NCBI RefSeq assembly: GCF_001870435.1
Contig: NZ_MDDR01000020.1
Location: 87,318-151,317, forward strand
DNA: 64,000 nucleotides
Direction of reading: 5' to 3'
From: Pseudomonas costantinii
GTDB taxonomy: Bacteria; Pseudomonadota; Gammaproteobacteria; Pseudomonadales; Pseudomonadaceae
In this document: positions 25,470-34,800 of the stretch, in pieces
Position numbering within the stretch: the stretch's first letter is position 1
Layout: the number at the start of each line of letters is the position of its first letter
Translations under genes and position numbers: made by a program
Notes under the pieces: model-generated
Seen by the model: only the letters and a program-made list of their open reading frames with translations
The model's database searches: none
What the model was told of the DNA's origin: nothing

Positions 25470-26312
25470 ATGCTGCCGATCCGTCGCGATATCCGTTTTG
25501 CCTTGCCTGCCGAACGCATCAAAAACTGGCATGAACAAGGTCCGTTCATCACGCATTTCTTCAATGCGTTGTCGCTGCTGTTTCCCCAAGGTGAGTTGTT
25601 TTTCATGGACAGCGTGCGCCACTACCGCTCGCACATAGACGACCCGGAACTGAAAAAACAGATCCAGGGTTTTATCGGCCAGGAAGCCATGCATAGCCGA
25701 GAGCACGTGGCCTACAACGATCTGCTGCAAGCCGCTGGCCTGCCGGCACACACCCTGGATCGCCGCCTCAAATTCATCCTCGACCTGCAGAAAAAATACC
25801 TGCCACCGTCCTTCAACCTGGCCGTGACCATCGCCCTTGAACACTACACGGCGATGCTCGCGGAAATCCTGCTCAGTGACCCCTCGCGCTTTGGCGACTC
25901 ACTCAAGGGCTACCAGCAAATGTGGTACTGGCACGCCCTTGAAGAGACCGAACACAAAGCCGTGGCGTTCGATGTATGGAACACTGCGATCAAGCCCGGG
26001 CCCAAGCGCTACCTGCTGCGCACCGGCACCATGTTGACCACCACCGTGTTCTTCTGGCTGGTGGTGCTGGACTTCCACCTGCGCCTGCTGATTGCCGATC
26101 GCAAGTCAGGGGGACACTTGAAGGGGTTCTGGCGGATGCTCAAGTTTCTGTACGGTCCCAAAGGCGTGTTCCCGCGCATGCTGCGACCCTGGCTGCACTA
26201 CTTCAAGCCGGGCTTTCATCCCTGGGACCACGACAACCGCGCACGCCTGGCGGGAATCGATCAGTTGGTCGAAGAGATCGAACAGACCCAGCGTAGCTAC
26301 ACGTCGACCTAG
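25470..26312 (+). CDS. PF10118-type predicted metal-dependent hydrolase
   Basis: 280 residues. Conserved acidic and histidine motifs of the family are seen: FIGQEAMHSREHVAYND, ALEHYTAMLAEILL and WYWHALEETEHKAVAFDV. They form a ferritin-like helical bundle with E/H metal ligands, so despite the name it may be an oxygenase-like di-metal protein. A membrane-like helix (MLTTTVFFWLVVLDFHLRLL) lies near residue 190. GGAG precedes the ATG, 15 bases after the SDR gene. Its stop codon overlaps that of the convergent EIIC-EAL gene. Family members often sit next to SDR and flavin-monooxygenase genes; the reaction is unknown. Confidence 0.8.
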   Translation: MLPIRRDIRFALPAERIKNWHEQGPFITHFFNALSLLFPQGELFFMDSVRHYRSHIDDPELKKQIQGFIGQEAMHSREHVAYNDLLQAAGLPAHTLDRRLKFILDLQKKYLPPSFNLAVTIALEHYTAMLAEILLSDPSRFGDSLKGYQQMWYWHALEETEHKAVAFDVWNTAIKPGPKRYLLRTGTMLTTTVFFWLVVLDFHLRLLIADRKSGGHLKGFWRMLKFLYGPKGVFPRMLRPWLHYFKPGFHPWDHDNRARLAGIDQLVEEIEQTQRSYTST

Positions 26313-28384
26313 ACGTCGGCCAAGGCTGCGCGCTCGCGCACAAAACGCTGCAACTGATCACCGGGCAGCGCCTTGCTGAAATACCAGCCCTGAATGAACA
26401 GCTCGGTGCCGGTATTCAAGAAGGCCAACTGCTCGGCGGTCTCCACGCCCTCGACCACCACGCCCAGGTTCAGCGCCTCACAGAAGCGCAGCATGCCGGT
26501 CAGCACTTGGGCACCTTTAGGGTCGCGCTGGGCCACCACAAAACTGCGGTCGATTTTGATGAAGTCCACCGGGAATTGGTGCAAATAGCTCAACGCGGAA
26601 AACCCAGTGCCAAAGTCATCGATATAAACTTTGGCACCGATTGCCTGCAGTTTCTGGATAGTCTGGCGAGTGGCCTGGATATCACCGACCAGCGCGTCTT
26701 CGGTGATTTCTACCGACACCTGCCCGTGCGCCTGGGCGAGGATTTCTACCAGACGATCACCATAGGCTGCATCCGTCAGGGTGGCGCTGGAAATATTGAT
26801 GGTCATTGGCAAGGCAAAGCCACTCTTCTTCCACTTCTGATATTGGCGTACCGCCTGGGACGCCACCCACACGTCCACGTCCGGCATCAGCCGCGCCTGC
26901 GCCAGCCATTGCAGGAACTCCCACGGGGAGTGCACCGTGCCTTGGTTGTCCCGAGCGCGCATCAACGCTTCGCAACCGGTGCACAGGCCGGTGCGGGTAG
27001 AGATTTGGGGTTGGAATTCAAGGTAGAACTCATAGTCGCTGATCTGCTGGATGCGGCTCAGCTCGACGGCCTGACGCGCCAGGGCCTTGTGGGACGCCAG
27101 CACCGGGTCCAACTCCAACAGCCGGCCTTTCTCTTCGAGGCCGCGAAAGGTCATATCCAGCGACTTGAGATACACCGTGCCGCCGTCGATGGACTGGCGA
27201 TGAATCGCCCGCACATACGGCGCATACACCAGGGTCCCCAACCCTAATAGCACCACCTGCAACGCCACGGCCGCCACGTCCCCATGGGTGCTGAGGTAGG
27301 CATTAAGCAATACCGGTGCAGTAAACGGCACGCTGGCCACCGCAGGTGACACCCACCCCAGCTGTACCACCGTCAACGCCACCATCGCGTTGAATGCCGG
27401 TACCAGCAGAAAGGGTATGAACAGGCGCGGGTTGAGGATGATCGGCAAGCCAAACAGCAGCACCTCGCTGACGTTGAATAACGACAGCGGCAAACTGGCC
27501 ATCGCCAGCAGGCGCATGGACTGGCTTTTGGAAAACAGCAGGATCGCCAGCAGCAGGCACAGCGTACCGCCTGAACCACCGATAAATGCGAAACAGCCCA
27601 ACAAGCCACTGTTGAGCATGTACTTGATGGGTTCACCCGCCGCGAATGAGGCGCCATTCAAGATCACAGCCTGGTCCAATACATCGAACAACGGCTGCAT
27701 GGCATACACACCGTGGATGCCGAAAAACCACAGCAGTGAATTCATCAAGGTCACAAACAACCCACTGCCATAGGGCGATTGCAGCGCATCAAGCACCTGC
27801 GGCCCCTGGAGCTGCGCCACATAGGGAATCTGCAACAACAACGACAACAGCACCACCAGCGACAGCGCAGTGATGGCGCCAGGCACCACCATATTGATGG
27901 TGCCTCGCAGGTTGTGCCCGACCAGGTTTTCGTTGACCAGGCGAGTCCAACGATAGCGGTGTAACCAAGCAATTGCCGGGACATTGAGCAGCGGCGAGGC
28001 GATGGCGATAAACAACACGAAGGTGGCTGAAGCCCTGGGATAATCGCGCAAGACAAACGTGGCGACCACGACATGGGCCAGGCACAAAAAAGCCACCGGC
28101 AATTGCGGCAGGCGATACTGGATCGCCAGCATGTAACCGATAGAGGCCGCCACCAGCAGTGGGATCACCGAACTGATCTGGTTGTGCAACCCAGACAGAA
28201 AAGCCACCACCTGCGGATCAAACCCCAGCACCTTGGCGCATTCGGACAGGATCAGAAAACCCGCCGACACCAGCAGGCATGGCAGGATCCATAGCAACCC
28301 CTCACGGATAGCGCGCAACGACTCAGTGCTGGCCAGGGCCGCCAGGCGCTGGGTAAGGAAAAGTTTGAACAGCGTTTGCGCCAT
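26309..28384 (-). CDS. PTS EIIC-EAL fusion, membrane-bound c-di-GMP phosphodiesterase
   Basis: 691 residues. The N-terminal half (about 1-410) has some ten membrane helices and resembles the EIIC permease domain of the lactose/cellobiose PTS class. Its WFFGIHGVYAMQPLFDVLDQ and IGGSGGTLCLLLAI are typical of that fold. The C-terminal part (about 430-685) is an EAL domain with all key catalytic residues visible: CEALMR, NISSATL, EITEDALVGD, YIDDFGTGFSALSYL, FIKIDRSFV, VVEGVETAEQ and IQGWYFSKAL. It should hydrolyse c-di-GMP in response to something sensed or bound by the EIIC part. No EIIA or EIIB is encoded nearby, so sugar phosphorylation is unlikely. Monocistronic. Confidence 0.88.
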   Translation of the reverse strand: MAQTLFKLFLTQRLAALASTESLRAIREGLLWILPCLLVSAGFLILSECAKVLGFDPQVVAFLSGLHNQISSVIPLLVAASIGYMLAIQYRLPQLPVAFLCLAHVVVATFVLRDYPRASATFVLFIAIASPLLNVPAIAWLHRYRWTRLVNENLVGHNLRGTINMVVPGAITALSLVVLLSLLLQIPYVAQLQGPQVLDALQSPYGSGLFVTLMNSLLWFFGIHGVYAMQPLFDVLDQAVILNGASFAAGEPIKYMLNSGLLGCFAFIGGSGGTLCLLLAILLFSKSQSMRLLAMASLPLSLFNVSEVLLFGLPIILNPRLFIPFLLVPAFNAMVALTVVQLGWVSPAVASVPFTAPVLLNAYLSTHGDVAAVALQVVLLGLGTLVYAPYVRAIHRQSIDGGTVYLKSLDMTFRGLEEKGRLLELDPVLASHKALARQAVELSRIQQISDYEFYLEFQPQISTRTGLCTGCEALMRARDNQGTVHSPWEFLQWLAQARLMPDVDVWVASQAVRQYQKWKKSGFALPMTINISSATLTDAAYGDRLVEILAQAHGQVSVEITEDALVGDIQATRQTIQKLQAIGAKVYIDDFGTGFSALSYLHQFPVDFIKIDRSFVVAQRDPKGAQVLTGMLRFCEALNLGVVVEGVETAEQLAFLNTGTELFIQGWYFSKALPGDQLQRFVRERAALADV

Positions 28385-28631
28385 GACCCGTCCCTCTGTC
28401 CATCGCCCCCTGCCCGTGGTAGGCAGCCTCGAAACCTCAGGTAACGCTACACGCCCTGATAGTGGGAGCGAAAGGCTTTTGCCGTTGCACCGGCAATTAT
28501 TCAGAATTAATTTTGGCCCTTGATGCTTGTCGGGTACGCAGAGTTAGCCCATCCTTTGCGACGCTACTCTCGAACGGACTCGAGCCCAGGCCTTGCTCCG
28601 TGTGTCTTATCAGACATCAAGGTGCCTGCCG
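28385..28631. promoter_or_regulatory. Divergent intergenic region, no specific site recognised
   Basis: 247 bases between the EIIC-EAL gene and the serine hydrolase gene. It must hold both promoters, but no convincing promoter hexamers, palindrome or riboswitch were seen. An AAGGTG at 28619-28624 serves the serine hydrolase start. Confidence 0.35.
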
Positions 28632-29951
28632 ATGTTGCGAATCCTGCCTCTCATGACCTGCGCGCTGCTTGGTTTTTCGAGCACTGCCATCAATGCTGCC
28701 GAAGCAAACTTCCCCGACGCCCAAGCCAGTGACCCGGCGCGTCTCAAATGGATGATCGGTGCCCCACCGCCGCCGGACCGAACCCTGCGCTTTGAAGATG
28801 GCAGCTATTTTCGTTTCCCGGCCATGCGCTGGAGTGTGGCGAATTTTCGGCAACTGATGCCGACCGTCAATGTGTCCCGTGGGCTTGGTGCAGCGTTGGC
28901 GTTGCCCCGGCGCGCTGACGCTCGAATCGATGATCTGCCCGTTTTACCTACCGGCGCCAGCCAACCGCTGACCTGGCGCCAGACACTGGATGCCACGTAT
29001 ACCGATGGCATTGTTGTCTTGCACCGAGGGGCTGTGGTGTATGAGCGCTACTTCGGGGTATTGAAGGAAGACGGACAGCATGCGGCCATGTCCGTCACCA
29101 AATCGGTGGTCGGTACGCTGGGCGCGATGCTGGTGGCCGACGGCACCCTCGATGCGCAAAAAAAGGTCGTCGACTACGTACCCGAACTGGCCCACTCCGC
29201 GTTCGGCAGTGCCACGCTGCGCCAGGTGCTGGACATGACCACCGCCCTGGACTACAGCGAAGACTACGCCGACCCCAACGCTGAAGTCTGGGCCCATGCC
29301 AACGCCGGTAACCCACTGCCCAAACCCAAGGACTACGTCGGGCCGCGCAGCTACTTCGAGTTCCTGCAAACCGTGCGACAACGCGGCGAGCATGGCCAGG
29401 CGTTTGGCTACAAAACCGTGAATACCGACGTGCTGGGCTGGGTGATCGCCCGTGCCACGGGCCGCAACGTCGCGCAACTGCTCAGTGAACGCATCTGGAG
29501 TCGGTTGGGCAGTGAACAGGATGCCTACTTCACCGTGGATTCCATCGGCACCCCGTTTGCCGGTGGGGGCCTGAACGCAGGGCTGCGGGACATGGCGCGT
29601 TTTGGTGAAATGCTGCGTAATAACGGTCGCTTCAACGGCCAGCAAATCGTCCCCGAAACAGTAGTGAAGGACATTCGCCAAGGCGGCGATAAACAGGCGT
29701 TTGCCCAGGCCGGCTATAGTCAGTTGAAGGGTTGGAGCTACCGCGCCATGTGGTGGGTCACCCACAACCCGGACGGCGCCTTCATGGCCCGCGGGGTGCA
29801 CGGCCAAAGCATTTATGTCGACCCGAAGGCCGAGATGGTGATTGTGCGTTTTGCCTCCCATCCGATTGCGGCCAATGCCGCGAATGACGGCGTGACCTTA
29901 CCGGCGTATGAGGCGATGGCGCGCTATCTGATTGCAAACCCAGGGGCCTGA
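28632..29951 (+). CDS. Exported serine hydrolase of the beta-lactamase/penicillin-binding (class C-like) family
   Basis: 439 residues. A signal peptide (RILPLMTCALLGFSSTAINA) is followed by AEANFPDAQA. The catalytic SxxK motif is in MSVTKSVVGTLGAMLV; FGYKTVNTDVLGWVI supplies the Tyr of the second motif, and VHGQSIYVDP replaces the KTG triad with HGQ, as in esterase/6-aminohexanoate-dimer hydrolase relatives. Such enzymes cleave esters, amides or D-peptides in the periplasm; the substrate is unknown. ATG 28632 is chosen because it opens the signal peptide and has AAGGTG upstream. Confidence 0.8.
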   Translation: MLRILPLMTCALLGFSSTAINAAEANFPDAQASDPARLKWMIGAPPPPDRTLRFEDGSYFRFPAMRWSVANFRQLMPTVNVSRGLGAALALPRRADARIDDLPVLPTGASQPLTWRQTLDATYTDGIVVLHRGAVVYERYFGVLKEDGQHAAMSVTKSVVGTLGAMLVADGTLDAQKKVVDYVPELAHSAFGSATLRQVLDMTTALDYSEDYADPNAEVWAHANAGNPLPKPKDYVGPRSYFEFLQTVRQRGEHGQAFGYKTVNTDVLGWVIARATGRNVAQLLSERIWSRLGSEQDAYFTVDSIGTPFAGGGLNAGLRDMARFGEMLRNNGRFNGQQIVPETVVKDIRQGGDKQAFAQAGYSQLKGWSYRAMWWVTHNPDGAFMARGVHGQSIYVDPKAEMVIVRFASHPIAANAANDGVTLPAYEAMARYLIANPGA

Positions 29952-29984
29952 CCCCTGCTCTCTCACTTACACGAGAACACGCCC

Positions 29985-30314
29985 TTGTCACAACCCGGCG
30001 ATAACCACCAGCGCGCCCTGGACAGATTCTTGAACGAACATCCGGACGTGGTCACGCAATTGGACAACCTGAACCCCTTGGCGGCCCAGGCCAAGGGGGA
30101 AACCCTGGCGCAGTATCGCGCTGAACGCCTGCATGAAGCCTTCGAAGCCGAAGCGGAACGTCAGAATATGTTTGCCTGGGAGCTGACCCTCAAGTTGACG
30201 GCCGACTCCAACGAGGCCTTCGAGGCCCAACGCCTCGAAGTGCACAAGGAAGTCGCGCAGATGGCGGGGTTGAGCTGGGACGAATATTGCCAACTGCATG
30301 ATTTGGCCCACTGA
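29985..30314 (+). CDS. DUF6388-like cytoplasmic protein of unknown function
   Basis: 109 residues, Glu/Ala/Gln-rich and predicted fully helical, without signal peptide or membrane segment. It starts HQRALDRFLNEHPDVVTQLD after an initial TTG at 29985. The ribosome binding site is weak, and no internal ATG retains the conserved-looking N-terminus. The pattern recalls the Pseudomonas family DUF6388. It lies 33 bases after the serine hydrolase and converges on the kinase gene. No function is proposed. Confidence 0.65.
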   Translation: MSQPGDNHQRALDRFLNEHPDVVTQLDNLNPLAAQAKGETLAQYRAERLHEAFEAEAERQNMFAWELTLKLTADSNEAFEAQRLEVHKEVAQMAGLSWDEYCQLHDLAH

Positions 30315-30318
30315 GCGG

Positions 30319-31161
30319 CTACAGGTACCAGGGGCGTCGGTGGCTGCCCATCACCTCGCGTAATTCGGCGACTGTGATGGTTCGGCGTTCAGGGTCAACC
30401 GCCAAGGCTGAGCTTAACGCCGGCCAACAATGCCTGGGCAATCGCCGAGGCCGTGGCAGCCTTTGTGTGGGCTGACGCTCGCCAAGGCGCTTTCCGTTGG
30501 CCAGTTCATACAATACGCACGCTACGCCATACAGGTCTGCGGCTGCGGTTAGAGCACCGCCGGCCAGTAATTCCGGCGCAGCGTAAGCGGGCGTCCAGGC
30601 ATTGAAACGGTTGCGACTCAAACTCGGCAAACCCGCTACCACCTGCGCCTGGGAGTGGCCCAGGCCAAAGTCGAACAAACGCACCCCCTCTTCGCTCACC
30701 ATGACGTTGGCCGGTTTGACATCGCCGTGCAGGACATTGTGTTGGTGGACGTAAACCAGAGCATCCAACAACTGCATGGCCATCGGCTGCAGTTCTCGCC
30801 AGGACAATCCATCGGGACACTCCAGGAGGAGTCGGTCCAGGGTAATGCCGTGCATCAATTCCATGGTGAAAAAAGCGCTCTGGCGGGCGGTGTCAACCTC
30901 GAACGAAAACGTCCGAACCACGCGCTCATGGCACAGGCTGCGAGTCAGGGCAAACTCGCTGTACAACAGCACATGCGCGTCAGGGCACTCGGAAAAAGTC
31001 TCTCCCAGCAGTTTGAGTGCCACGCTGGAGCAAGGCTCGCCAAACTGCTCGTGCAACAGGTCTCGAGCGCGATAAACCACGCCCATCCCGCCCCTGCCCA
31101 GCTCGCGTTCAAGGCGATAACGCCCGGCGAGCACGCTGGACGGGGCCAATGCCTCACTCAT
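30319..31161 (-). CDS. stk1: T6SS-associated serine/threonine protein kinase (Stk1-like)
   Basis: 280 residues, almost all a Hanks-type kinase domain. It has the glycine loop LGRGGMGVVYRA (about 21-32), VALKLL with the ATP lysine, the catalytic loop VLHGDVKPANVMV (HGD instead of HRD) and LFDFGLGH as the DFG segment. There is no transmembrane or extracytoplasmic sensor domain, unlike PpkA. Last gene of the T6SS run, overlapping the phosphatase gene by ATGA. In P. aeruginosa H2-T6SS the equivalent kinase acts on the FHA protein and is opposed by Stp1; the same is inferred here. Confidence 0.9.
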   Translation of the reverse strand: MSEALAPSSVLAGRYRLERELGRGGMGVVYRARDLLHEQFGEPCSSVALKLLGETFSECPDAHVLLYSEFALTRSLCHERVVRTFSFEVDTARQSAFFTMELMHGITLDRLLLECPDGLSWRELQPMAMQLLDALVYVHQHNVLHGDVKPANVMVSEEGVRLFDFGLGHSQAQVVAGLPSLSRNRFNAWTPAYAAPELLAGGALTAAADLYGVACVLYELANGKRLGERQPTQRLPRPRRLPRHCWPALSSALAVDPERRTITVAELREVMGSHRRPWYL

Positions 31162-31886
31162 GGCTGTACCACAACGGCAGTGAGATCATCCCGGGTGGGC
31201 CTGCGCAACACCATCGCAAATAACCGATCCACCACCTGTGCCGGTGTGCCCACGCTCAAAGCCCTGCCCAGGTCAGCGTGGCTGAGTGCCTGATACAGAC
31301 CATCACTGCACAACAGAAATACATCCCCCGGCCGAGTGCTGAGCTCCAGCACGTCAAGATGCAATGGCGCACGTGCACCAATGGCCCGGGTCAAGGCCCT
31401 GGCATCAGGGTGGGCTTGGGCCTGAACCGCACTCAATTGGCGCTCATCCATGAGGCGCTGAAGCAGCGAATGATCCCTCGACAACTGATACAGGCGCTGC
31501 TCGCGCCACAGGTAACAACGACTGTCCCCAGCCCACAGACATACCGCACGCCCCTCCTCAAGCAGCAACGCCACAACGGTACTGCCCCGTGTGGCGTCGG
31601 GGCTTGCGGTAGGCGCGCCCGCAATGCCCAGTCGCCTGTTGACGCCTTGCAGGCTTTGCCGAGCCGCACTGACTCGCTGATCGAGGCTGCCTTGAGCAGA
31701 CAATGAAGCCAGACTGCTGATCACCCACCGGCTAGCCACATCCCCGTCCTGATGGCCACCCATTCCGTCCGCCACCGCCCAGCAACCTTTTTGCGGGCAA
31801 TCCAGAAACGCATCTTCGTTACGCGGCCGGGACTGACCCCGTTGCGTACGCCCGGCACTGCGCCAATGCATAGGCATGGGGCTCAC
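31158..31886 (-). CDS. stp1: T6SS-associated PP2C-type protein phosphatase (Stp1-like)
   Basis: About 242 residues. PP2C motifs: RNEDAFLD, VADGMGGHQDGDVAS (metal-binding DGMGGH), AGDSRCYLWR, SRDHSLLQRL and LLCSDGLYQALS, all with the expected acidic metal ligands. GTG 31886 is the best start: it overlaps the TssM stop (GTGA) and has CGGAG five bases before it. ATGs at 31877 and 31871 are also in frame. It should reverse phosphorylation by the adjacent kinase. Confidence 0.88.
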   Translation of the reverse strand: MSPMPMHWRSAGRTQRGQSRPRNEDAFLDCPQKGCWAVADGMGGHQDGDVASRWVISSLASLSAQGSLDQRVSAARQSLQGVNRRLGIAGAPTASPDATRGSTVVALLLEEGRAVCLWAGDSRCYLWREQRLYQLSRDHSLLQRLMDERQLSAVQAQAHPDARALTRAIGARAPLHLDVLELSTRPGDVFLLCSDGLYQALSHADLGRALSVGTPAQVVDRLFAMVLRRPTRDDLTAVVVQP

Positions 31887-34800
31887 AGTTGCTCCGGCAG
31901 TCGGAAGGTGCGCCACACCTCCATTTCAAACGGGCTGGGCGTGCGTTGACTGGTCAGCAGGTAATTGGCGCGCAAACCGGCGAGGTCCGCCTTGAATATC
32001 TGCGTATTGCGCCCACTCGCCGGCTCTCTCTGAAGCAAGTCGAAAAACCTGAACAACGACCAGGCCCCGGTATTTTTCTCGATACCCAAAGGCCGTTGCT
32101 CTGTCCCCCTCTCCAGTACGAGGCTGCTACGACCGTTGTCTGCGTCTGTAGGCCAATGAAACACCATGGGCACAATCGTCCCATGACGATACTCCAGCTG
32201 CTTCTCGCCAAAGCGCAGGGTCGCCCGACTGACCGACTGATCCAGACTGTAGGGCGCCAAGGTAAATCGAACAGACAACTCGCCCTGTTCCTCAGTGAAA
32301 AAGCTGTGGCGGATCACCTGGGCTTTCATCAGTTGGTCCAACAACGAGCGGGATATTGGTAAACTACTGCCATCCAGACCGCGCAGCCTGTAACGACCAC
32401 CATCGGCGCTGATAAAGGGACGCAGGTAGCCCTCATAAAAGCGAGCCATTACGCCTTGTGGCTTGAAGAACTCTTGAAAATCATTGAGGGCGACATCGCT
32501 GGTCGCGTGGGCATTGAATGGGTAACGTTGGCGGATCGCCTTGGCGTAGAGGCCGTGCACTTCGCTTTGATAGCGTTGGTTGACGTGCGCGTAGGCACCC
32601 TCCAACAGGTGGCGCCAACTGTCGTCTGCCATACCCTCAAACCAACCGGCGAGCGGCAACGGTAAACGCGCAGCAGCATCACGCAAGTTGCCCAACACAT
32701 CCTGCTGCCCTTCCATTCGCCGCTTAACTCTTTGGAAGGCCGCCTGCTCCGGTGAACTTTCCCGGTTCAGCGCCGCCAGTTGCAGGTGCAATTCGTCGAG
32801 CAGTCGCAACGCCTGGGTCAACTCGACACCCGGGTTCTGCTGTTCATCGAGCAACTGGTGCAAAGGCTCAAAACGCCGCTGCAACGCACGGCGGGCGGAA
32901 TCGGGAAGTACCGCTACCTGCCCGTCCGCCACAACTGACTGAGCCAGAACACCCAACTCACCCGTCTGATGGGCCACGTTGCCCAAAAGCTCATGGGTGG
33001 GCAGCAAACGCGTGTTTTCACGAAGCAGCAGCAATAACTGCATCAGCGGTGACTGGGCTGATGTCAGACCTGCGAGCCGTTCGGCATCGTGTCTGAGGCT
33101 GTCAGTCTGCTGCAGGCTGACTCGGCCAAGGGCAGCGCTCCAGGCATCAGCATACTCAGTGAAGTAGCGCTGTTGCAGTTCAATCATCAACCGACGCAAA
33201 TCCACAGCACTCAGGTCGGTGCCCTCGCCCAATACCCAGTTGTCCTGTGCGATGGCATTCACCAACCTTGGGCCTTGCGCCTCGAAGTACTGCAAGTACC
33301 TTTTTGTGTAGAACCCGGGAATAGGTGGATCAATGGCGGCGAATACCTTGCCCTCCACAAGACGCAAAGGCTCCAGGTTGCGCGATTGTTCGCGCAACAC
33401 TCGATACACCACATCGGCCAACGACTCACCCCGCAGTTCTTTACGCGCCTGCGCCACCAGCTCTTCGTTGAGCGAAGCTGCAAACGGTTGTTCAAGCAGG
33501 CGAGCAAGGTGTTCATTCAGGCGTTTCTGCGCCGACGTATCACCCGCATAACGTACAGACCAATGATCTGCCACGCGTTGCGCCAACCAGCCTGCATCCC
33601 GGCGCTCACGCAAACTCAGCATCAAGTAGGCGCGCAAACTTTCCAGCAACCGTTCACGATCCCCAAGGCTTGCACGTACCTGCTCTTCAAGCTGGGCAGT
33701 TATCCGGGCCAGCAGTTGCTGATGCAGCGCTTGCTCATACGCACGGGTCAATAAAGGGCGGCTCACCTCACCTTGATACAGCCCGGCGCGCTCAACGAAC
33801 CGTGCGTTATGCGCAAAAGGGAAAACCTGCGTCGCCGCCAAGCGCGCATCCAACAGGGCCAGGACCACCAACATGTCCTCGGCCCCCTGCACGGTGGGAG
33901 AAGGTTGTGCGGTCAATGCTGCCAATTGCAACAAGCGTTGCTGGTTGACCGAGTAACTGTGCGTCCACAACCATCCGGCGCCACCGATAACAACTGCCGC
34001 CGCCATTACCAGCAACCCTTGGCGTCGACGAATACGATGTTGCTCCTGGGTCTGCAACCCCGCGAGATCGGCCTCAGCGAAGATCACCCGGCTGAACAGG
34101 CCCTGGATAAAGTGGTTGCGCCTGTCGCCGGCGCTGGTCAAATAGAACCCGCGCAAACCGTTGATGCGCTGATAACGATGCGCGGAAAAAGCCGACTCGA
34201 CGAACAGGCATAAACGTTCGCCTAAGTGTGCCGCCTGTTGGGGAAAATCAAGCATATGGCCACGGCGCTCGACATTGCGCTCTTGGTGTAATCGTGTGAT
34301 CAACTCACTACTCAGACGCTGCAGCAACGTCTCGAAAGCCTGGCGCACCTGTGCGATGTCAATACCCGCCGTGCCTGCGTCGAGGCGCTGGCCAAGCACG
34401 CTTGCGGCATCCTCACCCGGGGACGAGTCAAAGAACTCGGTAAACCCGGGTACCCGATCTGCCTGGGTCAACAGCAGATAGACGGGTACATCCACATGCA
34501 ATATCTGCTGGATTTCCTGCAACCGGGAATGCACATGGCGCGCATGGTAATTCAGGTCATGATCATTGCCGGTCAACAGCGTATCCACCGACAGCGTCAC
34601 TACCACACCATTGAGTGGACGAGCTCGACGCCGCAACCTGAGCAAACTCAACAAGGTTGACCAGCCCGCGGCATCCACCGAGCTGTCGAGTTGCGTCAGG
34701 TAGCGCCCCGGGGTATCGATGAGTACACCCTCGTTGGCGAAATACCACTCGCAATAAGCAGTGCCTTGCGTCGGGGGCGCCTCCACCCGATCAAACGGCA

